DNA from: Nelumbo lutea
Lineage: Eukaryota; Streptophyta; Magnoliopsida; Proteales; Nelumbonaceae
Assembly: GCA_022828595.1 (NCBI GenBank)
Contig: JAKGHH010000008.1
Location: 3,408,728-3,472,727, forward strand
Reading direction: 5' to 3'
Length of the DNA: 64,000 nt
The position numbers and the translations under genes are program-made. Shown here in pieces: positions 1 to 11,579 of the stretch. The notes below the pieces were generated by a model. It saw nothing but the letters and a program-made list of their open reading frames with translations. It had not been told where the DNA came from and ran no database searches. Within the stretch, counting starts at the first letter, position 1. Each line of letters begins with the position of its first letter.

Positions 1-390
1 AACGAATCTTCTCATTTAAGAATCCGAAGAAAGATATTGAAACCTGCCCCACAACACCAGCTTTACGCGAGATCGTCACAGCAACTGATGCCTCAACTCT
101 CAGCTTCCCCGCTCAAGAGACCAATTCCTTATCGTAAAGAGCCTGATAGCTCGGTCGACCAATCTTCGTTTCTCCTCCGAATCCTGAAAATCCATAATAG
201 CCCGAAAATACTATCGAGATTCGAAGAGCACAGGGAGTACGTGAAACTGAAAGCTGCACAAAACGGGGTTAGAAAACGAGATGAAAGGTGCATTGCAGAT
301 GGCGACGAACTGTTGGTACTGATCGTTATATTATATGATGTATGTTGCAGCTCGAGGCCTGATACCCTATCGATTGGCAGACAAGGATGA
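1..390 (+). pseudogene. C2H2-like zinc-finger family gene fragment (left-truncated)
   Basis: The frame is open from base 1 to a stop ending at 390, so no start can be chosen. Residues encoded around 180-310 carry a run resembling the C-terminal domain of the plant C2H2-like zinc-finger family (Arabidopsis At2g29660/At4g27240 type): an ILKIHNSPK block, then FEEHREYVKLKA, then RCIADGDELL. In the family the last block continues into a Cys/His-rich tail; here it is replaced by unrelated residues and a stop about 27 codons later. That suggests a truncated or shifted copy, or an unrecognised intron boundary. The part before the match is not recognisable. Family function is thought to be nucleic-acid binding but is poorly known. 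Alternative: a chance open frame, which the two consecutive motif matches make less likely. Confidence 0.42.
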
Positions 391-813
391 GAAGAGAGAT
401 CGGGGGAGAGAGAAAGAGAGCAGTAAAGATTAACAATATATAAGGGTAATATGAGAATTAAAAAATATTGTAACGGTTTTTATGGACGAAAGACTAATAG
501 AAAGAGGTCTTTGTTTCACGATTATAGTAAAGGGGTCTTTGTCACAAACTTTATAGTACGGGGGTTTTTTATAATTTACCCTAAAAATATAAACTGCATT
601 TTGTTTTATCCTTTACCACCGTGTCACCACGCTGATTACTGATCATCTCGACGATATGTGGCAGGTCGTTGTTGTGCCTGCCTAGCTAATCTCATAATCT
701 GTTTCTTCTCCTCCCTTCTCTCATACTTTATTAAAACGAACAATATTTATTTCTAACCCATAAATTTCAAGAAATAAAAATTCGTAGAAAGATGGAAGGG
801 GTTTCATTTGATG
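391..813. other. Intergenic, nothing recognised
   Basis: AT-rich spacer after the zinc-finger fragment. A 63-codon open frame at 451-642 has no recognisable domain and low-complexity composition. I see no RNA gene or repeat boundary here. Confidence 0.5.
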
Positions 814-1088
814 TAAGGTCTCGTTTGGTTCATAGGAATAAAAGGTCAGGAATTGGATTTAGAACGAATCATTCTGATTTCAACTGTTTGGTTGAATTGA
901 ATCGAATTGAATCAGAATCTCATTTCATTACAGGTGGAATGATGTTTTCTCATTTGAAGGAATAATCAGCTAATTTTAATTTTTATTTCAATTCATATTT
1001 GAACCAAACAGATTATTAAAATAGATAATCCTGATTCCAATTTCAAAGGATTTCAAACCCATTCTATCTGCTAATCAAACAGATCCTA
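814..1088. mobile_element. MITE with imperfect terminal inverted repeats
   Basis: The left end reads AAGGTCTCGTTTGGTT and the right end, reverse-complemented, reads TAGGATCTGTTTGATT, giving imperfect inverted ends about 275 bp apart around an AT-rich non-coding interior. This 'CGTTTGGTT ... AACCAAAC' type of terminus is common in plant hAT-like MITEs. No convincing target duplication was found (about 4 of 8 bases match), so superfamily and exact ends are tentative. Confidence 0.45.
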
Positions 1089-4000
1089 AATTTAAATCAG
1101 CAGCTTCTAACAAGAGAAATCAGCAGCAGCTTCTAACAAGAGAAATCAAACGATTAAGAGATACGGTTGTATCTACTCCTGCTATATTTTTATAATATGC
1201 ACATATTAATTATTTCTAGAAACACAAATTAACTTTGTTTTTGGTTTAGCCTTTTCCGGCTTTTTCTTCCAAACACAAGTTAACTTTTGGCGGTTGGGGG
1301 GGGCGGGGGCGGAATTTATATGAATTCAGGATGCCTGCGATTCATCATTTCTTTCTGAATGTATTTTCTTGGTATGAATTTTGCGTTGTTAGGCTTTTCG
1401 GTTTAATTAAGTTCAGATTCGAAAGAGATTTTCTCTTCTAATTCCTTCATTTTTAAACAAATATATTAAATGAGAAAATCTATTGATTTTACATTTATGA
1501 AAAAATAGTTAGCTATTATTTCAAATAAGCGATGAAAGTGAAAATGAAAAAGGAAAAGCTCAACGATCAAGGATCTCCAACGGAGAAAATCCACTGTTTA
1601 CAAATTCTCAGTTTTGCGCTAACTGCTAAGCAATCCAAATGCTCCCTTATCATGGCATAAGCTGCTGCTGTTTATTCTCCTTAGTTCTACCTGATAAATG
1701 GCGACTATCGAAAAAATTTAAGAAATACCAATGATGCATTACTTTTAATGATGTGCGACCTGCATTGAGTCCTTACTTGCAGTAACAGTTCCGACAAAGG
1801 CAGGTTAGGTCGGCAGGCCGATTCGGTAAGACAATGCTACGCTAGAGAGCCCGGGATCACCTGGGCAGGGCACTCCAACGGTCAAGTTAGGCCAAGCTGA
1901 CAATGTATGTGAGAGATGGAGAGTAAGGAATCAAAACAGATAGCTATCTAGTAGGTGAGAGTATGTAGGTGTACCTTCTGTGGGTGTAGGATCACTCTTA
2001 TTTAGGCATGAAAGCTCAGTGCGACGTCTCCAACACATTGGAAGATGATAGGGTCTATCCACAGGGTTTTTATGGAACACACCTCCAAGCCTTGTGATGA
2101 TCCTCGTATGATTCCCCGTGAAACAGGAGGGACCGCCTTATCCCCACTAATTATATGTTTGATTCTGTTTATGTTTATTGACAATGCTACATAGGCGCCC
2201 CATCAGTAAATGTCTCATTAATTGTATTTGCGTATAATGAAAATACTTTAGTTTTTTGTGTGCCTAATGATGCCTATGCATTTTACTGATGTGGTGCCTA
2301 ATGATGCCTATACATTATAAACACCCTCATTAAATGTTTATAGTGGTTTTACAGTCACACAAATATAAAATGTTTATAGAATAAATATAAATAGAACCAA
2401 ACACCCTCCTAGTGAGCAACGTATTATTACATGTTTAAAGGCATTTAGTGATGTGAGCGGATAAAGAAGAACGTGCCCATATAGGTCAAAGCACCCGAGG
2501 TCAGCTGACTCTTCAAGTCATCAGTTGACCAAGTTGGAGAGTTAGATTGGTGGTCGGAGCAGTCAGGGACAATGTTCTAGTGATCTTGTAGGCCGTGTAA
2601 GACAATCTGTCAAGCTGTTGCTAAGCGAAGTGGGAGCCATTGAAGGCAGCATAAGCTGATCTGCTCGGGCGATGTCCCACCACATGCGATTCTGAAGTGT
2701 CATAAAATGATTCTCGCCTGCCACATGGCAAGCTATAAATTAAGGGTCAAATTATTCTTCATGAATTTTTATAAATTCTTTTTTTTTATTTTATTTGATA
2801 AATTACTTCTACAAATTCAATCACTCAGTGTAAAAGGATTTCACCACAAAGGTGTTCTTTCATGAAAAAGTTTGCGAGCTAGTGAAAGGATCGGATCTAG
2901 TAGGCACAACAGAATAATCACATTAAATAAGCACTTAATAAATATTTTGATAACGGTTAAAAATGGGTATTAATACTGGGGTATTTTGAGAGATAGGTGT
3001 AAAAAAAATTCTAAATGATCAATTACTATGATTACAATGTTGTACCTACTTTATCCAAATTGGCTAATGAAAAGAGTAAAGAGGGCTTGGTTTTACATCA
3101 TGTGACGCTATGATCGTAACTGCTGTCACGAGTACCTTTATCTCGTTGGAGAGTAAATAAATTGACTTCAAAAGATAACAGACTTGAGTATACGCTGAGT
3201 TTTTATAAATTAACTAAAACATATCCTTAGCTTGTTAAAAAGATTTGAACGTGTTTTTTAATTTTGTAAGTAGATATTTAAATTCAGTTACTCATGCCTT
3301 TGATGGGTTGTAAATTTAGTCAAAAAAGACTTCACTAGACTTGCTTTTTTTTTTTTTCGCTTGTATTGCTCTGACTATGATCTTTTAATATACATCCTTT
3401 TTTACCAAAAGAAAAAAAAATAAAAAAATAAAACTTCTTAAAAGGATTTAAATATACATTGTGATTTTTTATTTTCATTTTTAAATTATTTCTTAATTTT
3501 TTAAATTTATATGGATTGAAGGCTACTGAGCATATCAGACTGCCTCTAATCGCTTCCTCTAATCATGGTTCGAAGTCATCACTACTGAGCACATCATGGG
3601 TTTAGCCCGTTTCCCTCCTCACTACTTCAAACTTTTTGACTAAACCTTAATAGCTTCGCATGATAACATTCCAATTAAGTCTCTCTTTAGATTCTCTTCC
3701 CCACCCCTAAAAAAATTGTTTTGAAGTTGAATTTCACAAGTTCCAAATTCCCCATTTGCTTCCTAACTTCTCCCCTTACTTTTACTTTCTTAGCCGTTGG
3801 AACCTATGTGTGTTAATGAAACCAGTTCGTTGGTCTCTTTTTTCTCTTCTTTCCTCCCATGTTTAATTCTTCTTCTTCTTTTGTTTATTGCCTAAAAAGA
3901 TAAGATAGGCTTTTTAAAATTTTAAATACTCTGTATGTACATTTTCATTGATTGAAGGTTTGTTTAACTCTAATGGCGCCAGTCCACAAGGTATATTTAA

Positions 4001-4560
4001 TTGTTTTTGAAAAACTAAAGTTACATTTATCCAAATAAAAATAAAGGGATGGAGAGTCAAAGAGGAATGGCTTTCTCTTTACTTCTCTTTTTTTCTGAGT
4101 TCGGCTTGGGTCAGTGCAAGTCCATGCTCATACCGTTCAAACAACCTCTTGCAACATTGCATTGGGAATATCTCTCCTTGAAATGAAGTACATAAAGATG
4201 AAGATATTCTCAATGCAAGACTGTAAAGACTGTTCAAATGGGCATTGCACTGACTGAAGCCGATATCCTTTTTCTCCTCTCTCTTCTTCAATTTGGATTT
4301 TCTATTTTTAGGTTAATATACAATACGGTGAAGTTTTATGCCATCCAAGGAAAAACCGAGAGAGAAAGAGGATGAACATTTGACCAAAAAAATGAGAAAG
4401 AGGATGGACAAGAACCATGAAAACAAATGTGTTAGGAGAGATGATGATAGAGATTTTATCAGAAAGGCTGGTTGGAGAGAGAAGTATTTGGCAACTTTGA
4501 AACTGTAAATCGGGCACTGATGGCCTTCTTTTTTTCACTGCAAAGAAGAGATTTGAATGG
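1089..4560. other. Gene-free region, probable old TE debris
   Basis: No coding signal. At about 1780-2190 a GC-richer block without ORFs (AGAGAGCCCGGGATCACC, GGCACTCCAACGGTC) resembles non-coding debris of a large transposon but cannot be classified. About 2205-2330 holds two near copies of a phrase built on GTGCCTAATGATGCCTA. About 2450-2720 is another GC-richer ORF-less block. The rest is AT-rich with short homopolymer runs. Short open frames here (for example 4079-4291 and 4308-4538 on the minus strand) have no family resemblance. Confidence 0.4.
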
Positions 4561-4561
4561 A

Positions 4562-4737
4562 CCAGATTTGAATTAGATTTGATTTAAATTAATACAAATT
4601 TGAATAGATTGAATGGTCCAGGCATTGAAATGGATCGGTCCAAATGGTCCAAAATATTCATTGGATTGGATTGGACCTTATCGATTTGTAATGGACTCAT
4701 ATTGGCTGGACCAAACCTAGTCCAATTGACACCCCTA
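4562..4737. mobile_element. hAT-type MITE fragment (right end)
   Basis: The right terminus CCAATTGACACCCCTA matches the terminus of the complete hAT element at 45847-46697, and the interior shares that element's vocabulary of short TTGGACC/GGTCCAA/TTGGATTGG words. The left terminus is not recognisable, so this is a truncated relative. Confidence 0.55.
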
Positions 4738-4819
4738 TTTGGAGTTATCATGCCCAAAAGCAAGGATAATAGTGTTATTGTCATCTACAATTAACAATAT
4801 TTGTTCATCATTGTAATAT

Positions 4820-4882
4820 GGTGCCAAATAGCTAATTGGTAAGGTCTTCTATTGGTTGTAGTGAGATGGACTTCCATCAGGA
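4820..4882 (+). mobile_element. tRNA-related SINE fragment
   Basis: The segment GTGCCAAATAGCTAATTGG followed by TAAGGTCTTCTATTGG is a diverged copy of the SINE at 35840-35975 (GTGCCAACCAGCAGATTGG then TAAGGTCTCCTGCTGG). Only the A-box-containing 5' part is retained here. Confidence 0.55.
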
Positions 4883-6231
4883 CAAACTTGTACATTAGCT
4901 GAGCACAATAGATGTTCAGCAAGCTATAAAACTTATGATAACGCTCGACACAGTAATAATTAAAATACATAAAACCCACAACGATAATTTCTCACTATGG
5001 GCCCCATGTATTTTATCACTAGAATATGCCATTATTATTGGTTCCACAACCCACTTAATAGCCATTGCATTCAATTAATCCTAATTGACGTTAAAGGTGA
5101 AAAGAGTTGGTAACTCCTTTGACATCCTTATTGGCCCATTATTTTAGAAGTACAATGTAGTTTTTACCACACAGTAATTACCAAATTATTTCTCTCAAAA
5201 AAATTAGGGCATTTGCATATCAAATGACCAAGTTTGGTCACTTGACAAATTCAATCATGTCTTCAAAATAACTGCAAAGACAGTAAGCGGGAGAGGCTTT
5301 TAATTTTTTATAACCAAATTGCCCTTCGTTTAAAACGCACCAATAAGACTATATTCCTCTCTCCACTCAATCTCTCGTCTTCTCCCCCTTCCCACTCTCT
5401 TCGTCTTCTCATTCTTATGACTCTTCCTCTCGCTTATGCGAGTTTACTTCTCCATCTTTGGATGTGAATTTTTCTCTTACATTTGTGAGGTTCTTTATTT
5501 TCTTCTTACTGGTATCTTATGGTGAAGCCCTCATGGATCGGTTGCAGTTAAAGTCTAAGGACTTTGCTCTTCTGGGGTAGTCCTTATGGAAAAAGATGTT
5601 ATTTTGGCTTTCACTATACGGGAGATGGAAGTGCATTTTTTTTTTCTAATAGGACGACTTTTTCATTCATTGCCTGCATGTGTGCGGATGGGGTCATTGG
5701 GGGTACTGTCGTTGGTGCCATTCATTTTCCTGGTGTGGTGATGCTTTTCTAGTTGTTGTTGTACCTAGAGTCCATGAAGTTACACGTGGTTCACTATGTC
5801 AGTGGTCGCGACAAAGGTATCAAACCAGATTGATAGAAACACCCATGACAACATGGAAGCCACCGAGGGCCTCGAATGAGTTCATAACCCATCACAAGTT
5901 TGCGAATAAATCGAAGGCACTCATGATAAGATGCCCAACAAACTAAGCGAAATACATCAAATTAGCTTTGACGTTATCCATGCCACGTCGATACAGGAGA
6001 TTCGTGAGGGGAAACAGCTCATGTGTACCATGAGAATCTTTGAAGGAAAGGAAACTTTGTCCTACAAAGATCTCATGTGACACATGGTGAACCCCCAACA
6101 GTGTCTTCCTAACATCTGACTTTAAATCAAAGATTCCCTTTTCTAATAGGAATCAAACCCCTTTTTGGTTCATTCTCTTTAGGGCCTCAGAGTCTCCCCC
6201 TATATAAAGGGGAATAAACCATGATTGACAC
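4883..6231. other. Spacer; TATA-like block, possible LTR or promoter debris
   Basis: Mostly AT-rich. A pyrimidine-rich tract (about 5350-5420) and a TATA-like CTATATAAAGGGG at about 6200 are the only promoter-like features. Together they may represent part of a decayed retrotransposon LTR, because the flank resumes after the hAT insertion at 6232-6927. Short open frames at 5564-5752 and 5680-5946 give no convincing protein family. Confidence 0.3.
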
Positions 6232-6927
6232 TAGGGCTATTCATGGGTCGGTTTACTAGGGTTTTCCCAACTGACCCGACATGGATGGGTTACCTAAGAT
6301 GGAAACCAAAATCGACCCAGTGTTAAGCAAAACCGACCTGGTCAGTTTGAGTCGGGTTGGGTCGGTTTCGGTTTTGCTCCTGTACAAAAAGGACATAGAA
6401 GCCTAGAAGGAAATATCTATTCTGAAAATTGAAAAACTGAAAATTGAAGTTTTTAAGATATTTTCTGGAAATATATTTAAAAAGTTAAAATTAGAATAGA
6501 AGACAAAAGTTATCAAGAAAATAGAAAGTCAAATTGTTTTATAGAAAGAAGGCTGAAATTTGTATATTTCAAGAAACTTCTAAGTTCTAATCTAAATAAA
6601 AAAAGACACCTAATTCTAATTGTAATTGCCTATTGGTTGCCTATTTGGTGTAAAAGACTATAGAAACTAGGATAGATACAACTTAGTTAAATAGGAACTA
6701 GAAGAATAGGTTAGGTTGTAATTAGGAATTAGGATAGAGACAATTTAGTTAAGTAGGAATTAAGTCGGTTCGGTTTGGGTCGGTTTCGATTTTCACACAA
6801 GAAAACCGAAATTGACCTGAACTATCGGTTTATGAATTTGTACAACCCGAAATTGACCGATGCTTATGAAAACCTGGCCAAATTGGGTTGGATCGGTCTG
6901 GGTTGGTCCTTCTTATGAACAGCCCTA
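6232..6927. mobile_element. hAT-superfamily non-autonomous element, perfect 8-bp TSD
   Basis: A 696-bp element begins TAGGGCTATTCATGGG and ends with the inverted form of TAGGGCTGTTCATAAG. It is flanked by a perfect 8-bp direct duplication, ATTGACAC, at 6224-6231 and 6928-6935. The 8-bp duplication and the TAGGG-type terminus indicate hAT. Subterminal regions are dense in GGGTCGGTTT and its complement, as expected for transposase-binding subterminal repeats. The AT-rich core has no transposase frame. Confidence 0.9.
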
Positions 6928-6935
6928 ATTGACAC

Positions 6936-9862
6936 ATGATTTCATCAACTCCAAGACCTCTATTACCTTCGCTACCTCCGGTCTTTCTTCAACCTTCAAG
7001 GAAACCACCGGACTTAGCCTTACCACACCACTTACTACTGCTACTAGTGTTGACCAATATTTGATCCAAATTTCAAGCCACTTTGCTCGTGATGGTTTCC
7101 AATGCCTTTCTTTTCTCTGTAAGCTTAACGATGGATATGTTGTGCAACTTTTTTAGTATAATTAGAAGATTATATGGCAATGATAGTGGACTAGTTACTG
7201 ATAGGGTTAATTGTTTCATAGTGCCGCTGAATTTGGCACCGAATGGTTCCATGCACCTCTAAATTACTAACTATAGTGGTTAAGATATCTTGTTAATATT
7301 ACACATACAACCAAGTATTAGACGGAGTCTTATTGATATTTAACATAAAGCAAGTTGGTTCTTAGTATGAATCATGACATCTCAACCACAAGCCTTGTTG
7401 ATACAAATTTCAAATGATGACATCTTAATCTTGTTAATTTTTCATAAACCTAGTTCTTAGAAGCCAATACATAACAAGAAAGAAAAAAAGCACTTGAACA
7501 ATAGCTCAATCTCGGCCTTAGAATTACAAGTCTTGTTGATACAAACTTCGAATCATGACATCTCAATCTCGTTAGTTTTTCATAAACCTAGTTTTCAATC
7601 TTAATCCAAAGTTGGCCTTAGAAGCTAATACATAAAAAAAAAAGAAAAAAAAAGCACTTGAACAATAGCTCAACCTTTGTGTGTGTGTGTGAGAGAGAGA
7701 GAGAGAAAGAGAGAGATGCTTGCATGTACAAAAATGAGAGAAGATAGTGTCTCTCAACAGTGAAGACAATGAGAAAAAGGAGAGGAGAATAAGATTGAAA
7801 AAGAAAAAAAGAAAAGAAAATCAGGTTTCACTGGGCCACTTTTTTCTAATTAAGGTCATTTTGGTCAGAAAAAATAAGACTCTGCCGCTCACTCTTTTTG
7901 CAATAAGTTTAAAAACGTAATTGATTTTGTTAATTTGGAAAACATTTTTAATTTTCTTGCAAAAAATCCCAAAATAATCAACAAATTATTGCCAAGGGGA
8001 GAGAGATGGCCAGGTTATCTTGTGTTGGGTGGCCCAGAATGGGTTTAATACGAACGATAAAGGCTTCAGCCTAGGCAGCACCTCAAGTTATCAAATTAAT
8101 AATAAAAATTTAATTAAATTGAAAATTTGAATTAAATAATATGTAATATATAAAAAATATTGCAAAAGCCCAATATAGGCTAGGCTTAGGCCTATTACAA
8201 AAAAAAAAAAAAAAGGCATGGGCTTCATTTAATTTATATACTTGGTTTGGTTTGGCCTACCTGTTCTTTTATAGATGAAAGCATGTTCTTCATTCCCATT
8301 CTTGAGCAAAGTGGGACGAAACAACACACGGTAGTTCCCAAGTCCCACATTGCTTAAGAGCTATATAAGGTCTTGCATAAGAGGGACAACTTTTATAGTT
8401 GAGTTGACTCATGTATTGGAACATTTGTTGACTCATGTTATGGCTCATGTGGGATGAGCTGGGCCAGGTTTCCATGGCTAAGCCAAAAATGATAACTCTT
8501 GGAGATGGTCCAGATTGCCCACTTGGCCCAAATAAGTATTGCTTATTGCCTTATCTGGATTACAAGTGGATGGGGATATGCATTCTCCTCTTTTAAAGTT
8601 ACTAGTAAGTGTGCATGTGGTAATTTTTTATGATGATGGTGATGGTGATAAATAATATATTTCCAAATTTTTCTATAATTTTTTATATTCTTATCTGTCA
8701 CATTTATTTTTGTTTAATATGACGAATATGTGATAATGTTTTCTACATTTTTTATATTTTTATACTACTATGTATTTTTGTCTTTTCTTTTAAGTTTTTA
8801 TAATTATTTAATTATGGAATCTAGGATTGGCACGTTTGCCCCAAAAATGTTGAATTGTCAACTTGCCACCAAACAGGAAATCAATTTCATTTTTTTGGGG
8901 TGTTTTAAATTTGTATTCTATTTTTATCATGAATAGAAATAATTATTTCTTGTCACACTTAATTTTCTTTAATATAGTTAGTCAATATAGGATTAATGGG
9001 AATTAATACCTTAAATGTAAGACCTAAGGAGAGGGAATTGAATGAGGAGAAATGTAGTAATCGAAATTACATTTGGTGCCCAGAGACAAAATTCAAAATA
9101 GTAATATTCTATTGAATAATAGGATCCATTAAATGTTAATGGGAATTAATACCTTAAATATAAGACTTAATGAAAGGGATTTGAATGAAAATAAAAGTGG
9201 TTTCTCAAATTACATTTCTATCCTTACAATTGGAGATAAGCCAAATTCAAAAGTTTGACATTGTCATTTACACTTTTAATAATAGTATAGATCTAAATAT
9301 AAATAAACTAAGTTCACCATACCATGAGGAATATCAAGAATGCACACTTGCATTGCAATTATTTATTCTATATAAATCTAATACTTGCTTTGGTTTTGAT
9401 CCAAGTAAATTTGATTATATAATATTAACTTATATATTTGAAAGAAGATATTTGGGCATTCTATTTGGTGCATGGAATTACAAATACCACCCCCTAAACC
9501 CATGTGTGTTTACCAAAACAATGGATGTTTCGGGCCTTTTGGCATTGGAAATCAAATTTTTGAGAAGTGGAGGCATGAGGGTGGGATGGGTCAGGTTTAG
9601 GGCCAACCCAGGCTGTAAGACTTGGATCTCAGGGCTAGATCCAATCCAACCCAAGGCTAAAGCCCAAATTGACCATATTAAGTCCAAAATAAACATATGT
9701 TCCAACTAAGAAACATATTTTATTCTACCACCCCTCTTTTGGGTTTTATGGTCCAACTAAGAAACAGAATAAAAGAAATACACTTATGTTCTACCTACTC
9801 ATCATATACATTGGGAGATTCCTCACTTCTTTCAATTAAGCTCTCCAATCCATTGTTAATTA
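6936..9862. other. Gene-free region with simple repeats
   Basis: No supported gene. A (TG)n(AG)n microsatellite occupies about 7677-7715. The phrases around 7380-7600 (CTTGTTGATACAAATTTC, CATAAACCTAGTT) occur twice about 120-150 bp apart, an imperfect tandem duplication. At 8197-8215 there is a poly-A run. A 174-codon open frame at 9185-9709 has no family resemblance. Confidence 0.4.
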
Positions 9863-10035
9863 GGCTCAATTTGGAAGAGTACATATACAATATATGTAGA
9901 GCTTATATTTTGTATTATATTGTATGTATTTGCATTTTTTTCTAAAATGAGTCTAAGTATAAATAATCAAATACATACAAAATACAAGGTTTTGCAATCT
10001 ATACATTTGTATTTATATTCTTTCCGAACTGAGCT
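9863..10035. mobile_element. Tourist-like MITE copy 1
   Basis: The element starts GGCTCAATTTGGAAGAGTAC and ends with the inverted sequence ...CCGAACTGAGC, flanked by TTA on both sides. It belongs to a foldback family seen also at 13117, 43330 and 44093. A TTA duplication with GGC...GCC ends is typical of PIF/Harbinger (Tourist) MITEs. It has no coding capacity. Confidence 0.65.
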
Positions 10036-10091
10036 TTACATTCATCTATTTGAGGGGGATTTCCAGCATGGTGCTGAGGTGGTGTTTCTCA

Positions 10092-10096
<5 letters not shown>

Positions 10097-10141
<45 letters not shown>
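10097..10141 (+). repeat. Poly(A) tract of about 45 bp
   Basis: An uninterrupted run of about 45 adenines. No retroposon body with a recognisable gene is visible immediately upstream (the Tourist MITE lies there), so it may be a bare A-tract or the tail of an unrecognised retroposon. Confidence 0.9.
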
Positions 10142-10143
<2 letters not shown>

Positions 10144-11097
10144 TCAAAGGTAGGGCATTGCTCAAAGAGAAGGATTAAAAACTAATAGAAAGGCATCATC
10201 AATGCTTTCAATAAACAAGTTTTTTTCTCAAAAAAATCTTATCTTCTATTCTCTACTCTCTATAATATTCTTATAATCATCTCCTTTGGAGTTTATTTTC
10301 AACTCTGTCTTTAAATTTGGAAGCTGGGTCGAACTCAATAAAAAAGAATGGGAATAGGGATCATCTCATAAAATCTCTCTCATTGATCTAGCGTTTGAGT
10401 TAGTTTTACATTTTCCATTTTTCTACGAATTTCCATATATTTTCTTGGTGATGCATTATGTAATTTGCATAAGTTAGTTGTTCTGGGGATTTTTTTAGGG
10501 TATTATGAGCATTAGAATCAAATTGGTTTGAATTTGGATATTCATTCCCACCTTAGGGCCCGTTTGTTTTTTTTGGAAAGTGAAGGGGGAGTTGGTCAAT
10601 GGGACTGTGCCTCCCATTGACCAACTTACCCATGTTTGTATTTGGAAACATGTGAAACCTTGGTAAAATTGATTTTTTCATGTATCACTTAACCTACCTG
10701 GATTAGTGATACCTTTCTCAAGCTTTGATAAGTTAGGCTCCCAACTATAGGGTAAATGAAAAAAATTAAAATTGGTCAAAACTGCCCCCACAAATTACAA
10801 AGGGCTTGAGAGTTTCTCCTCTTTGCATTGCTATTGCTTCTTCTCCCAAAATCGCCACTACTCAAAGGTTTGTCCTCCTACAATCGGTCAGCTTCATTGT
10901 TCTTTTATCGCTACATTTGATCTTCCCAGTTTTCACCGTTGCGGTAACGCTGGAGTTCTCAAAAGAATTGGCAGATTCTTGGAAACTATGGATTGGCTTA
11001 GCATTTTCCCCATGCTGTTGCGCAGCATCTTACTCGTTTTGCTAGTGACCACGCACCTATTTTGGTCAAAACCATAAAGAGTTGGAGAGTCAACAGA
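10142..11097. other. Spacer with a possible MITE terminus
   Basis: AT-rich. A phrase AGGGCCCGTTTGTTTTTT at about 10555 resembles a hAT-MITE terminus, but no partner end or target duplication was found. Overlapping open frames at 10772-11077 and 10806-11045 carry no recognised domain. Confidence 0.3.
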
Positions 11098-11258
11098 CCA
11101 TGGTTTTCAAAACTGGAGCGGACAGGATGGTCGGATCGGAAAAACTGGAAATCGGTCAGGTGATCGATTCCGTTTTTTCTCAAAACTGAATTTTCTCAAA
11201 AAACTGTTGATTTTGATCAATAAATCGCTGAATCAAATGATTAACGGTTCGAACCATG
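11098..11258. mobile_element. Short MITE-like inverted-repeat element
   Basis: CCATGGTTTTCAAAACTGG at the left and the inverted CCATGGTTCGAACCG at the right frame a roughly 160-bp AT-rich segment containing words such as GATCGGAAAAACTGG. No duplication of flanking sequence is clear. Classification is tentative. Confidence 0.4.
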
Positions 11259-11579
11259 GAGATTGTCTGTGGTTAGTAGGCAATGGCTGGGATTTTTTTT
11301 TTTCTCTCTGATCCATGGATTCTAGACAACACACGCTATATCATTAGAAGTAAATATCAGAAGAATTAGCGTGGCAAACCTGATTGACCATAATACAATG
11401 TGCTGGAATGAGAATGAAATAAGGAATTAATCTCTTTGACATAGAGAGAGCCAGCAAATTCCCTCCTTAAAATCAAACTCCCCCAGCCTGGTACAATGAT
11501 TTTTTATCGACTTGTTTGGACAAAGACTCCACATGGAAACGTCACTACAATTAACTTCAAGTCTGCTGCTCCTCCTCCG

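Noticed and set aside
5564..5946. Possible AT-hook (PPC domain) protein fragment: GVIGGTVVG resembles the PPC core
   Set aside because: Only about nine residues match; the flanking residues do not follow the family and the frame breaks at once.
9185..9709. 174-codon open frame on plus
   Set aside because: The longest non-transposon single frame in the left spacer, but it has no domain, unusual AT-driven composition, and its second half covers GGGTCAGG/CCAACCC repeat-like DNA.
10772..11077. Overlapping 101- and 79-codon frames
   Set aside because: No recognised domain, no splice context, and no similarity between the frames and a known family.
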